A DNA stretch of 64,000 nucleotides from AWTP1-13 sp963832445 (GTDB lineage Bacteria > Pseudomonadota > Alphaproteobacteria > Rhizobiales > Hyphomicrobiaceae), in the NCBI GenBank assembly GCA_963832445.1, contig CAWHUM010000021.1, positions 1 to 64,000 of the forward strand. The letters run 5' to 3'. A program made the translations under genes and the position numbers. The notes under the pieces are model-generated. The model was given only the letters and a program-made list of their open reading frames with translations, was not told the origin of the DNA and did not search any database. Shown here piece after piece: positions 46,194-55,614 of the stretch. The stretch's first letter is position 1, and each line of letters begins with the position of its first letter.

Positions 46194-47495
46194 CTAGCCC
46201 ATCTTCGATGGCAGCCACAGCGCCAGGATCGGGAAGGCAATCAGCAGGATCAATCGCAGAATGTCGGTAATGATGAACGGCAGCACGCCGTAGAAGATGG
46301 TGGAGATCTTGGCGTCCTCGATCACGCTCTTGATGACGAAAATGTTCATGCCGACGGGCGGATGGATGAGCCCCAGCTCCACCGTCATGACGATGATGAC
46401 ACCGAACCAGATCGGGTCGAAGCCCAGCTGCTGGATGACGGGGAAGATGATGGGCACCGTCAGGATGATCATCGCCAGCGCATCCATCAGGCACCCGAGC
46501 ACCAGGTACATGAGCATGATCAAGGCCAGCACACCGTAGCGGCCGATGCCGAGACCGGTCAGGAATTCCGTCACCTTCTGCGGTGTTTGCGTGATGGTGA
46601 GGAAGTAGCCGAACAGAATGGCGCCGATCAGCACCGTGAACACGGCGGCCGTGGTGCGCGTCGCCTCCAGCAGCGAGCGTAGGATATCGGGCCCTGAAAG
46701 GCGCCCCCGCACGACGCCCAGGATGAAGGCGCCGGCAGCGCCCATGCCGGCTGCTTCGGTGGCGGTGAACAGTCCGCCATAGATGCCGCCGATGACGAAG
46801 GCGAACAGCAGCAGCGTCGCCCAGACGTCGCGCAGGCCTTCGAGGCGCTCACGCCACGAGGCGCGCAGGCCCGACGGCAGGTAGCCGGGGCGCGCGTAGC
46901 CGATGATGGTGATGGTGAGCATGTACATGAGGATGGCGACGATGCCGGGAACGATGCCGGCGACGAACAGCTTGCCGATATCCTGCTGAGTGATCAGGCC
47001 GTAAACGGCAAAAACAGTGGAGGGCGGGATCATGATGCCGAGCGTGCCACCGGCCGCGATGACGCCGGTGGCGAAGCTCTGTGGGTACCCGTAGCGGCGC
47101 ATCTCGGGATAGGCGACACGGGAGAAGGTTGCGGCGGTTGCGACCGACGAGCCGCAGATCGCGGCAAATCCACCGCAGGCGGCGATGGTAGCGATGCCAA
47201 GTCCGCCCCGCAGATGGCCCAGAAATGCGTTGGCAGCACGGAACAGCTCACGGCTCATGCCAGAGGTGGTGGCAAACGAGCCCATGAGCAGGAAGAGCGG
47301 CACGACCGCGAAGTTCCAATCCGTGACCGTGCGCATGGAGGTGTGGCCGACGATCTTGAGCGCCGGGCCGCTGCCGCTGAGATAGGCAAAGCCGCCGACA
47401 CCGACCAGCCCCATCGCCATGCCGACCGGCACGCGCAGCAGCATCAGGCCAAACAGCAGAACGAAGCCGACGATTGCAACGGCGTCAGTGCTCAT
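46194..47495 (-). CDS. dctM: TRAP transporter large permease subunit (DctM)
   Basis: The protein has 433 residues with about twelve membrane helices. It shows the DctM patterns ALKIVGHTSMRTVTDW, FAAICGSSVATAATFSRVAYPEM and GGTLGIMIPPSTVFAVYGLITQQDIGKLF, with the conserved GIMIPPS loop. The late part has MYLVLGCLMDALAMIILTVPI. It drives Na+-coupled uptake of carboxylic acids together with the small subunit and the binding protein, both upstream. It is complete and normal in length. Confidence 0.92.
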   Translation of the reverse strand: MSTDAVAIVGFVLLFGLMLLRVPVGMAMGLVGVGGFAYLSGSGPALKIVGHTSMRTVTDWNFAVVPLFLLMGSFATTSGMSRELFRAANAFLGHLRGGLGIATIAACGGFAAICGSSVATAATFSRVAYPEMRRYGYPQSFATGVIAAGGTLGIMIPPSTVFAVYGLITQQDIGKLFVAGIVPGIVAILMYMLTITIIGYARPGYLPSGLRASWRERLEGLRDVWATLLLFAFVIGGIYGGLFTATEAAGMGAAGAFILGVVRGRLSGPDILRSLLEATRTTAAVFTVLIGAILFGYFLTITQTPQKVTEFLTGLGIGRYGVLALIMLMYLVLGCLMDALAMIILTVPIIFPVIQQLGFDPIWFGVIIVMTVELGLIHPPVGMNIFVIKSVIEDAKISTIFYGVLPFIITDILRLILLIAFPILALWLPSKMG

Positions 47496-47501
47496 CGCTG
47501 G

Positions 47502-48014
47502 TCATTCCACCGGCTTGATCTGGTCGGCGGCACGGGCCATCCGCTCCGGTTGAAAGATGAGCCGGTAGGTGCGCACTGCGATCAACATCACGGCCGCCAC
47601 GTCGCCGATCCAGGCCACCGCAAAGAACGGCCAGGTCGGCAGCCGCAGATCGAAGGTGCTGACGTTGGCGTCCCTGGTGCTGACCACCTTGTCGTAGAGC
47701 GTGTAGGTCTGCACCGACACGACAAACAGCAACACGAGCGTGGCGAACACGTCGATGACGCGCTGCCAGCGCGGGCTCACGTTGGCCCAGACAAGGTCGA
47801 CGGTAATGTGCGTGCCGCGGTAGGAAGTTGCGGCGATGCCCCAGAAGATCAGAATGCCAAGCAGCAGCTGGCCCAGGTCGTAGCTGTCAGGGATGGCAAT
47901 GCCGAAATACCGCAGCATGACCGTGACGAACACGTCGGCCGCGACGATGCCGATGAAGACGGCGGCGGCCAGCTCGATGCCGTCGATGAAGCGATCCATG
48001 TAGCTGCTTGGCAC
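47502..48014 (-). CDS. dctQ: TRAP transporter small permease subunit (DctQ)
   Basis: The protein has 170 residues with four membrane helices: an N-terminal helix near 10-32, then LLLGILIFWGIAATSYRGTHITVDLVW, a helix near 88-110 and one near 128-146. The RGTHITVDLVW motif is characteristic of DctQ. It lies six bases before dctM and holds the large subunit at the inner membrane. Confidence 0.9.
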   Translation of the reverse strand: MPSSYMDRFIDGIELAAAVFIGIVAADVFVTVMLRYFGIAIPDSYDLGQLLLGILIFWGIAATSYRGTHITVDLVWANVSPRWQRVIDVFATLVLLFVVSVQTYTLYDKVVSTRDANVSTFDLRLPTWPFFAVAWIGDVAAVMLIAVRTYRLIFQPERMARAADQIKPVE

Positions 48015-48101
48015 GCGGTCACCCTGGGCTCGGACTGTTGGCCGACACGACGGCGGCGGCGAAACAATCGCCGCCGCTCGCGTCAGTCGCGGATGCCCCT
48101 A

Positions 48102-49130
48102 TCAATAAGCGGCGTTGTACTTCGCCAGAGCCGATTTCAGGCTCTTGAAGATTGCGTCGGGATCGCCGCCCGCCTTGCGGACATTGTCCGCCCACGCAGC
48201 CTGCAGCGGCTCGGCCGCCTTGCGCCACTCGGCCAGCTGCTGAGGCGATATCGGATAGACCTCATGTGCCGGATCGGCCTTGAGCTTCTTGACGCCCTCG
48301 TGCTCGAAGTCGGCCCACGGAGCGGCCACCCGCAGCGCCCACTCGTTGTTGCACTGATCGTCGACGGCCTTCTTCTGCGCAGCCGACATGTTGTTGTAGG
48401 TGTTCTTGTTCATGACCCAGGCGAAGGTGGTCGCATAGAGCGGCACCTCCATGTGGTACTTGGTGACCTTGTCGATGCCGAACAGCGGCACCGAGCCCCA
48501 CGGGAACGTAACCGCTTCGGCGACCCCCTTCTCGAGGATATCACGCACTTCAGGCGCGCTCGATTGCACGTTGGTGCCGCCGAGCTTGGTCACGAACGCC
48601 GCCATGGTCGCGTGCGCGGGCCGGATCTTCATGCCGTTGATGTCGGCGGGCACCATGATCTTCTTGGCGCGCGAATGGAAGCTGCCCGGATCGTGCACGA
48701 AACCCAGACAGAACTTGACGTCCTTCATCTCCTTCTCGGCGTATTGCCTGTACCAGGCATCGAGCGCCTGCGAGCCGCCCTTGGCGTCCGTCATGAGAAA
48801 CGGCAGCTCGCCCGCGCCGATGATGGGGAAGCGGCCGGGCTGATAGCCGGGATTGATGTAGGTGACGTCGGCGATGCCGTCCCTGGCCATGTCGTAGTGA
48901 TCGAAGGCTTTGCCCAGCTGCTGGGAGGGATAGACCTTGAAGGTCACGGTACCGTTGGTGGCCTTGTTGAGGGACGTGCCCCAGTCCTCCAAGGCCTTTT
49001 GCAGCGGGTGCGAGGGGGGCACCCAATGCGCCAGCTTGAGCTCGATCTGCTTGTCCTGAGCATTGACCGGCCCGACCGTCAGCAACACGGCCAGCGCGGC
49101 CAAGGCTGTAAGGGAACGTAGCAGTCTCAT
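48102..49130 (-). CDS. dctP: TRAP transporter substrate-binding protein (DctP)
   Basis: The protein has 342 residues. A signal peptide (1-24, cut after VNA) leads to LKLAHWVPPSHPLQKALEDWGTSLNKAT, a normal DctP start. Further blocks are YINPGYQPGRFPIIGAGELPFLM, GMKIRPAHATMAAFVTKLGGTNVQSSAPEVRDIL and WAFDYKKVEK-like helices at the end. The conserved Arg that pairs with the substrate carboxylate is in GMKIRP. It delivers an organic acid, probably an aromatic or keto acid judging by its neighbours, to DctQM. The first gene of the operon, its start lies 278 bases from the divergent oxidoreductase. Confidence 0.9.
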   Translation of the reverse strand: MRLLRSLTALAALAVLLTVGPVNAQDKQIELKLAHWVPPSHPLQKALEDWGTSLNKATNGTVTFKVYPSQQLGKAFDHYDMARDGIADVTYINPGYQPGRFPIIGAGELPFLMTDAKGGSQALDAWYRQYAEKEMKDVKFCLGFVHDPGSFHSRAKKIMVPADINGMKIRPAHATMAAFVTKLGGTNVQSSAPEVRDILEKGVAEAVTFPWGSVPLFGIDKVTKYHMEVPLYATTFAWVMNKNTYNNMSAAQKKAVDDQCNNEWALRVAAPWADFEHEGVKKLKADPAHEVYPISPQQLAEWRKAAEPLQAAWADNVRKAGGDPDAIFKSLKSALAKYNAAY

Positions 49131-49300
49131 AGAGCTTCCTCCTGTCCGTGGAATCGCGCGGTTGTTCTTCTTGGGCAGCGCCTGCGCCCAGCCGGGTCCC
49201 GGTCGGACCTTGTCGACCGTCGTGGCGTACCGGCGCCGAGGCAGTCTATACTTTCCGGAATGGGCTTGCGCTCAACCGGCCCATCCCGCAGAAAGCCGGA

Positions 49301-49335
49301 TGTCCAAACTGTTTAGGTCTGCAACAGTTAGGACA
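49301..49335 (+). promoter_or_regulatory. interrupted palindrome, candidate operator
   Basis: TGTCCAAACTGT and ACAGTTAGGACA form a 12-base inverted repeat with one mismatch around 11 bases. It lies between the divergent dctP and iorA-like genes, 73 bases before the latter. A MarR-type dimer or another regulator could bind it. A stem-loop in RNA is also possible. Confidence 0.6.
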
Positions 49336-49408
49336 CAGCGCGCGCCGCGTCAATTTTGGCATAGCGACAGGGGTACGCACCGGCGAGGGCACAAAGGGTC
49401 TCAGGCGC

Positions 49409-51577
49409 ATGGCGTTAGAAGTCTCCTTCCGCAAAGAAATCGCCAGCCTGCGGCTGGGCGAAGGCCAGGAGTTCCACGGCGAAGGCATCCTGGCTGTCAC
49501 CAAGGCGCTGCTGCAGTCGGGCGTGGCTTACGTGGGCGGCTACCAGGGAGCGCCGGTCAGCCATCTGCTTGACGTGCTGCTGCAGGCCGAGGACCTGCTG
49601 AGCGACCTCGGCGTGCACCTGCAGACCTGCACCAACGAGGCGGCCGCGGCGGCAATGCTGGGCGCCTCGATCAATTATCCCGTGCGCGGGGCGGTGACCT
49701 GGAAGTCGATCGTCGGCACCAATGTGGCGGCGGACGCCCTCTCCAACCTGGCGTCGGCCGGCGTGACAGGCGGCGCCCTCATCATCGTGGGCGAGGACTA
49801 CGGCGAGGGCGCGAGCGTCATCCAGGAGCGCACGCATGCGTTTGCGCTGAAATCCTCACTGTGGCTGCTCGACCCGCGTCCCGAGCTGCCGACCATCGTC
49901 AAAATGGTGGAGAAGGGCTTCGAGCTGTCGGAAGCCTCCAACTCGCCGGTGATCATGGAGCTGCGCGTGCGCGCCTGCCATGTCTACGGCGCGTTCACTG
50001 CCAGCGACAACGTGGCGGCCGCCGTGTCGGCGTCGCGCCGGACAGTGCCTGCCACCTTCAACTACGACCGGCTCGCGCATCCGCCGGCTACTTTCCGCCA
50101 CGAGATAGATAAGGTGGAGCGGCGGCTGCCGGCGGCGCGGAAGTTCATCGTCGAGAACAAGCTCAACGAGACGCTGGGTCCCAAGGATGGCGACCTCGGC
50201 ATCATTGTGCAGGGTGGCCTGTTCAACGTGCTGAATGGGCGGTTGGCCATGGCCGGGCTCTCCGATGCGCACGGCAACGTGCGGCTGCCGACGCTTGTGC
50301 TCAATGTCACGCATCCGCTGGTGCCGGAGGAAATCGCGGGCTTCTGCACCGGCAAGCGGGCCGTGCTGGTGATGGAAGAGGGCTCGCCCGAGTTCCTGGA
50401 GCAGGCCATCGGGCAGATCCTGCGCAGGGCCGACCTCAACACCAAGCTGCACGGCAAGGACGTGCTGCCGCAGGCGGGTGAGTATTCGCCGCTGGTGGTG
50501 GCGAAGGGTCTGGTGGCGTTCCTTGCCAGGTATGGGAAGCCCGCCGAGCCGCTGGAGGCCTGGCTGGCGGAGGTCGACGCCCATCGCGCGGCAGTCGCCA
50601 AGGCGCTCAGTCCGCTGCCGCCGCGACCGCCCAACTTCTGCACCGGCTGCCCGGAGCGGCCCGTGTTCTCGGCCATGAAGCTTCTGAAACGCGACATTGG
50701 GCCGGTGCACGTGGCCGCCGACATCGGCTGCCACGCGTTTGCGACGTTCCCGCCGTTCTCGCAGGGGCATTCGATCCTGGGCTACGGCATGTCGCTGGCC
50801 TCGGCGGCGGCGGTATCCGGCACGCAGACGCGCCGCACGATTAGCGTCATGGGCGACGGCGGCTTCTGGCACAATGGGCTGCTGACGGGGGTGGCGGGCG
50901 CCGCCTTTAACAAGGACGATTCCGTCCTCGTCATCATGAACAACGGTTATGCCAGCGCCACCGGGCATCAGGACATTCCTTCTAGTGCCCCCAACGCGGA
51001 AGGGCGCGGCAAAGGCATCGAGATCGAGGCGGCTTTGAGGAGCCTGGGCCTGACCTGGGTCAAGCGCGTGCGCACCTATGGCGTGTCGGGCGTGCTCAAG
51101 ACGCTGAAGGAGGCGATGACGGCGCCTGGCAAGGGCCTCAAGGTGATCATTGCCGACGGCGAATGCCAGCTGGCGCGTCAGCGGCGCATTCGCCCGGCTC
51201 TGGCCAAGGCGGTGGCGGCCGGCCGACGGGTGGTGCGCACGCGGTTCTGGGTGGACCCCGAGGTGTGCACCGGCGACCATTCCTGCATGCGCATGTCGGG
51301 CTGTCCCTCGCTCACCATCAAGCCGAGCGAGGATCCGCTGCGGACCGACCCCGTCGCCCACGTCAACAACGATTGCGTGGGGTGCGGGCTGTGCGGGGAA
51401 GTGGCGCATGCGGCGCAGCTTTGCCCTTCGTTTGCGCAGATCGACGTCATCCAGAACCCGAGCGCATGGGACAGGCTGCGGGTGGCGATTTCGCGCGGGG
51501 CTATGCGGCTGCTTGGCGGCCACACGTCGGCCATGACGCCCGTCGGCCCCGCACCTGCGCTGGCCCCTGCCGAGTGA
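49409..51577 (+). CDS. iorA: indolepyruvate ferredoxin oxidoreductase, alpha-like subunit
   Basis: The protein has 722 residues from the ATG at 49409. It is built as in IorA: a pyrimidine-binding domain at the start (GILAVTKALLQSGVAYVGGYQGAPVSHLLD), a middle domain, FCTGCPERPVFSAMK, and the thiamine-pyrophosphate site with GDGGFWHNGLLTGVAGAAFNKDDSVLVIMNN (about 484-515). At the end lies a ferredoxin-like part with two Cys groups (CTGDHSC...C near 619 and CVGCGLC near 656). It should oxidise a 2-oxo acid to an acyl-CoA and pass electrons to ferredoxin. Substrate preference cannot be told. The stop lies four bases before the beta-like gene. Confidence 0.87.
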   Translation: MALEVSFRKEIASLRLGEGQEFHGEGILAVTKALLQSGVAYVGGYQGAPVSHLLDVLLQAEDLLSDLGVHLQTCTNEAAAAAMLGASINYPVRGAVTWKSIVGTNVAADALSNLASAGVTGGALIIVGEDYGEGASVIQERTHAFALKSSLWLLDPRPELPTIVKMVEKGFELSEASNSPVIMELRVRACHVYGAFTASDNVAAAVSASRRTVPATFNYDRLAHPPATFRHEIDKVERRLPAARKFIVENKLNETLGPKDGDLGIIVQGGLFNVLNGRLAMAGLSDAHGNVRLPTLVLNVTHPLVPEEIAGFCTGKRAVLVMEEGSPEFLEQAIGQILRRADLNTKLHGKDVLPQAGEYSPLVVAKGLVAFLARYGKPAEPLEAWLAEVDAHRAAVAKALSPLPPRPPNFCTGCPERPVFSAMKLLKRDIGPVHVAADIGCHAFATFPPFSQGHSILGYGMSLASAAAVSGTQTRRTISVMGDGGFWHNGLLTGVAGAAFNKDDSVLVIMNNGYASATGHQDIPSSAPNAEGRGKGIEIEAALRSLGLTWVKRVRTYGVSGVLKTLKEAMTAPGKGLKVIIADGECQLARQRRIRPALAKAVAAGRRVVRTRFWVDPEVCTGDHSCMRMSGCPSLTIKPSEDPLRTDPVAHVNNDCVGCGLCGEVAHAAQLCPSFAQIDVIQNPSAWDRLRVAISRGAMRLLGGHTSAMTPVGPAPALAPAE

Positions 51578-51581
51578 GCCA

Positions 51582-53168
51582 ATGGCCGAGAAGGAGCCCA
51601 TTCGCCTGCTGATCGCTGCGCTCGGCGGCGAGGGCGGCGGCGTGCTCGCGGGCTTCATCTCCGAGGCGGCGGCCGCGAGCGGGTTGGTGGTTAGCCGCAC
51701 CTCCATCCCCGGGGTGGCGCAACGCACCGGTGCCACCACCTACTACATCGAGATGGCGCAGGGCGTCGGGGGCGGGCCGGCGCCGATCCTCAGCCTCAAT
51801 CCGGTGCCCGGCCAGGTCGACATTCTGCTCGCCACCGAGCTGCTGGAGGCGGCGCGAATGGTGCAAGCGGGCTTCGTCACGCCCTCCCGCACGCTGGTGG
51901 TGGCAGCCGACCGGCGCGTCTATGCCACCGACGAGAAGATCGCCATGGGCGACGGCCGGGCAAGCGTGGAGCAGTTGCGCGGGGCAGTCGGGCGCTTCGC
52001 CAGGCGCGCGGTGCTGGCCGATCTGGCTGCCGCCGCGGCCGAGAGCCGGAGCCAGCTCAACGTGGTGATGCTGGGGGTGCTTGCAGGCCTGCGGGCGCTG
52101 CCCATAGAGCCCGAGGCCTTCCGCGCGACCATCAAGGCCGAAGGCAAGGCCGTCGATGCCAACCTGCGCGGCTTCGAGGCGGGACTGAGGCTGGCGCTGT
52201 CCCCGTCTCCTCCCGTTGCGCAGGCCCCTTTGCGCGCGGGGGGTACGCGCGCGGAGGCACGGTATGCGGCCCCGTTGCGTACCAGTGTCGCTCAGGGGCC
52301 CGCGCACGAGACTACGCGCGAGATCGCGCACGACACGGCGCACGATCTCGCGCGCGACGAAAGCGGGTTCCCGCGCGAGGCCCAGGCGATCATAAGCGAA
52401 GGCGTGGCGCGGCTCACCGACTACCAGGACCGCGCCTACGCTGAGCGCTACTTGGAGCGCGTGCGGCGCGTGGTCGAGCTCCCGGGCGGGGACGATGGCG
52501 CCTTCGTGCGCGAGCTCGCGCGCCACCTCGCTGTGCGCATGAGCGTGGAGGACGTGATCCGCGTTGCGCAACTGAAGCTGCGCAACACACGCCTCGCACG
52601 CGTCACACGCGAGGCCCGCGCGCGGCCCGGCGATATCGTCGACGTCACCGAGTACATGAAGCCCGGGCCCGAAGAGGTGCTGGGGCTGTTGCCGCCCGGT
52701 ATCGGGCGCTGGTTGCTCGCACGCGTGCGCCATGATCGCTCCTGGCCGCTCAAGGTCACCACAACGCGCCTTTCCGGTTTCCTGCGCCTGAAGCTACTGG
52801 CCTCGCTGCGGTTCTGGCGTCCGCGCACCTTGCGTTTCGCCGAGGAGGAGGCCTGGATCGAGCGCTGGCTCTCGCTGGTGGAACGCACCCTTGCCGTCGA
52901 GCCCGTGGCGGCCCGCGAGGTAATCGCTACGGCTGCCCTGGTGCGGGGTTACGCCGACACCTACAAGCGTGGACTAGCCAACTGGAACCGCATCATGGAG
53001 GCGGTGGTGGAGCCGGCACTGCAAGGCGCCCTCCCGCGCACCCAGTTCGCCGATGCGGTGCTGCAGGCCCGGCTGGCCGCGACGAAAGACCCAGAGGGCG
53101 AAGCGCTGGCCAATACCATCGCCGCCATCAGTCGCGCCATGGCGCCACGTAAGCTTGCGGCGGAGTAG
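51582..53168 (+). CDS. iorB: indolepyruvate ferredoxin oxidoreductase, beta-like subunit
   Basis: The protein has 528 residues. The first 190 match IorB: LIAALGGEGGGVLAGFISEAAAASG, RTSIPGVAQRTGATTYYIEM and DILLATELLEAARMVQ. The rest (from about 260) is an extra helical domain with LTDYQDRAYAERYLERVRRVVEL and a long C-terminal region, the form found fused to IorB-like subunits in proteobacteria (DUF6537-like). An Arg/Ala-rich linker joins them. It works with the alpha-like subunit just upstream, with which it is translationally coupled. The extra domain probably helps load or stabilise the complex. Confidence 0.85.
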   Translation: MAEKEPIRLLIAALGGEGGGVLAGFISEAAAASGLVVSRTSIPGVAQRTGATTYYIEMAQGVGGGPAPILSLNPVPGQVDILLATELLEAARMVQAGFVTPSRTLVVAADRRVYATDEKIAMGDGRASVEQLRGAVGRFARRAVLADLAAAAAESRSQLNVVMLGVLAGLRALPIEPEAFRATIKAEGKAVDANLRGFEAGLRLALSPSPPVAQAPLRAGGTRAEARYAAPLRTSVAQGPAHETTREIAHDTAHDLARDESGFPREAQAIISEGVARLTDYQDRAYAERYLERVRRVVELPGGDDGAFVRELARHLAVRMSVEDVIRVAQLKLRNTRLARVTREARARPGDIVDVTEYMKPGPEEVLGLLPPGIGRWLLARVRHDRSWPLKVTTTRLSGFLRLKLLASLRFWRPRTLRFAEEEAWIERWLSLVERTLAVEPVAAREVIATAALVRGYADTYKRGLANWNRIMEAVVEPALQGALPRTQFADAVLQARLAATKDPEGEALANTIAAISRAMAPRKLAAE

Positions 53169-53180
53169 TGCGCTACGCTC

Positions 53181-53426
53181 CTAGAAGCGCCCCTTGACGA
53201 GCTCCAGCAGCTGGTCACGGTGGAGGCCACGCCTTGCGAGCTCGGCGTCCGACAGCGGCGAAAGGCGCTCATGCAGCTCTTCGGCCGCCCGAGCATTGCG
53301 ATGCTCGGCCTGATAGACCCTGGCGATCCCGATCGAGCGAGAGAGACCAGCAGCCAGTGCATGCAGCAAGACGGATGCGGAGAGCGGATTGGTGGGCCTC
53401 TCGGCCGGGTTTGCCAGCGATCTCAC
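53181..53426 (-). CDS. small DUF1127-like protein
   Basis: The protein has 81 residues, with GTG as start and AAGGAGA eight bases upstream. The C-terminal half has LHERLSPLSDAELARRGLHRDQLLELVKGRF, the pattern of short Arg-rich regulatory proteins of the DUF1127 type. Such proteins often tune small-RNA or metabolic regulation in Hyphomicrobiales. It converges with iorB, with 12 bases between the stops. Confidence 0.65.
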   Translation of the reverse strand: MRSLANPAERPTNPLSASVLLHALAAGLSRSIGIARVYQAEHRNARAAEELHERLSPLSDAELARRGLHRDQLLELVKGRF

Positions 53427-53688
53427 GGCACGTCTCCTTTGCAGCGTATTTCTGCAAGGAACCTAGTGTGGTGGAGATTTTGTGCTGTGCCGCACGGCAC
53501 ACCCGCAGGGGGCGCTGGATGGGGCCCTCGCTCGCGCGGCTTGGCAAGAGCGTTCAGACGTGGGGCTGGCAGCCCGGACTTCACGCTCGAGCGCATCCAT
53601 TTCTTCGAGTTCGCCGGCTGGAGATGCATAATGCTTATGGCCATCGCGCCACTCAGAAGACTTCGAATCATGTGCTTGGGAGGACGGG

Positions 53689-55515
53689 GTGGGGGACAAG
53701 GGGAAAGCTTCGCCAGTTCGGGCCTTGGTCCGTACTGTTCGCATCGCCTGGTCAGATGTGGCGCGGAACGCAGGCGCCAGGGCCGCTGGTCGCCACCGGC
53801 CGGGTCCGATTCCAGGACCTGCAGTAAACAAACCGGCAAACCTGATCTACGGCGTGGAAGAGGAGCCGCCGACGCAGGTCAGATGGTTGAGCGCCATTCA
53901 GCAGGTGGCGATATCGTCGATCTACATGATCTATCCGCTGATCATCGCTCGACAAGCCGGCATGCGGGCGGACCAGATCATCAACATGTTGCAGCTTGGG
54001 TGCATTGCATTGGGCGTCGCTGTCCTGCTGCAAGCACTCACGCGTGGGCCAGTTGGCAGTCGGCTCCTGGCACCTTCTTCCTTCACCGGAATCTACCTTG
54101 CCTCGTCGCTGGTGGCGGTCAAAGCCGGCGGCATGCCACTGCTATGGGGCATGACCATTTTCGCCGGCATTGTGGAGATGGCATTTTCGCTTGTGTGGCG
54201 GCGGCTGCGCGCCCTCGTTCCACCGGAATCCGCCGGACTTGTCGTGTTCTTCATTGGAAGCATCGTAGGTCTTGCCGCATGTCGCATGCTGCTCTCGGAG
54301 GACCCGGACGGGGGTACCACACCGCAGGAATGGCTGGTGGCCGCAACTACGATCGCTTTGATGGTGATGATCAATATTTGGAGCAGGAGCCGGTTGAAGA
54401 TCTACTGCGTCGTAATCGGCATGAGTGTCGGCTTTCTCGTTTCCATTTGGACGGGCCTCGTCACACGCGCAGAGCTGCGACAAATCCTTGAGCTCCCGGC
54501 GATTTCGATGCCGAGTTTGTCCAACGTATCTTGGGCGTTCGACTGGTCGCTGTTACTGCCGTTCGCAATTACGGCTCTGGCGGCAGCCATGAGCACGACT
54601 GCAGTGGTGACGGCGTACCAGAGGACAACTGACGCAGACTGGGTCCGGCCGGATATGTCGTCCATCGGACGCGGAGTTCTTGGCGACGGCATATCGACCG
54701 CAATCGCTGGTGTGCTTGGCACCTATGGCCTTACGCTCTCAAATACCAATGCTGGCCTGATCGCAGCAACGGGCGTGGCTAGTAGGAGCATTGCGTTCGC
54801 AGTCGCTGCCATCCTCGCGGTTGCAGCGCTGCAGCCACGGCTTCTGGGAATCTTGACACTGATGCCGAAACCAGTGATGGCCGCTGCCATGCTGTTCACG
54901 GCTGCATTCATTATGATTAGCGGGATACAAATCATTACGATGCGCGTACTCGATAGCCGTCGCACGCTGGTCATTGGTATGGGCCTTACGACGTTCTTCG
55001 GCGTTACGGTCTTTCCCTCGGCATTTTCCCATACGCCACATTGGGCGGAGCCCATCGTCACCACGCCATTGGTGCTCGCGACACTCGTTGCACTTGGGTT
55101 GAACCTTCTGTTCCGCATCGGCATCAAAGAGCGTGTGACGATGACCATCGATTCGGCAACGCCCGCGCTGCGTGATGTTACCGCCTTCATTGAACGCAGC
55201 GCGGGGGTTTGGGGCGCGAGGCGCGATGTTGCCAACCGCATCGAGTTCGCAGTTCAGCAGACCCTTGAGGCAATCATTGCTTACTGCGGCGCCAAAGGGC
55301 CGATCAGGATCGACTTGAGCTTCGACGAGTTCGTCATCAATGCGGACATCATCTACGACGGCAAACCGATGGAATTTCCCGCCGAGCCGCCCGGTAAGGA
55401 GGAGTTGCTCGAATCCGAAGAAAGCTATTCGCGATTGGCCGGCTTCTTGGTGCGGCGCTATACGGACCGAAGGATATCGATTAACGGTGGCGTCCGCTTG
55501 CAATTCGACCACTGA
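53689..55515 (+). CDS. NCS2-type nucleobase permease with a C-terminal ATPase-like domain
   Basis: The protein has 608 residues from the GTG at 53689; a later start near residue 46 is also possible because the first 45 residues are Arg-rich and odd. About twelve to fourteen membrane helices cover 65-480. They include VPPESAGLVVFFIGSIVGLA and the FGDGISTAIAGVLGTYG-like GDGISTAIAGVLGTYGLTLSNTNAGLIAATGVASR stretch typical of uracil/xanthine permeases. From about 490 a soluble domain follows with VANRIEFAVQQTLEAIIAY, RIDLSFDEFVINADIIYDGKPMEFP and SYSRLAGFLVRRYTDRRIS, which resembles a small histidine-kinase-like ATPase (anti-sigma type) fold. This fusion suggests uptake or sensing of a purine coupled to signalling. 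There is no partner next to it. Confidence 0.7.
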   Translation: MGDKGKASPVRALVRTVRIAWSDVARNAGARAAGRHRPGPIPGPAVNKPANLIYGVEEEPPTQVRWLSAIQQVAISSIYMIYPLIIARQAGMRADQIINMLQLGCIALGVAVLLQALTRGPVGSRLLAPSSFTGIYLASSLVAVKAGGMPLLWGMTIFAGIVEMAFSLVWRRLRALVPPESAGLVVFFIGSIVGLAACRMLLSEDPDGGTTPQEWLVAATTIALMVMINIWSRSRLKIYCVVIGMSVGFLVSIWTGLVTRAELRQILELPAISMPSLSNVSWAFDWSLLLPFAITALAAAMSTTAVVTAYQRTTDADWVRPDMSSIGRGVLGDGISTAIAGVLGTYGLTLSNTNAGLIAATGVASRSIAFAVAAILAVAALQPRLLGILTLMPKPVMAAAMLFTAAFIMISGIQIITMRVLDSRRTLVIGMGLTTFFGVTVFPSAFSHTPHWAEPIVTTPLVLATLVALGLNLLFRIGIKERVTMTIDSATPALRDVTAFIERSAGVWGARRDVANRIEFAVQQTLEAIIAYCGAKGPIRIDLSFDEFVINADIIYDGKPMEFPAEPPGKEELLESEESYSRLAGFLVRRYTDRRISINGGVRLQFDH

Positions 55516-55614
55516 GGCAGTGGTCGGCCACTCGCTTGAAACCGACGAAAAGATAGCTGTGGCGCCGAACGGCGAGCGGCAACGGCGCGCGACTCGATCT
55601 GGCGCGGAAAAACT

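Noticed and set aside
47214..49121. Long plus-strand open frame of 635 codons opposite the TRAP genes
   Set aside because: It is a shadow frame of GC-rich dctM, dctQ and dctP; its translation is His-, Arg- and Gly-rich without any domain.
49856..51739. Minus-strand open frame of 627 codons opposite the iorA-like gene
   Set aside because: The sense strand encodes a clear TPP enzyme with all motifs; the antisense text has no fold-like pattern.
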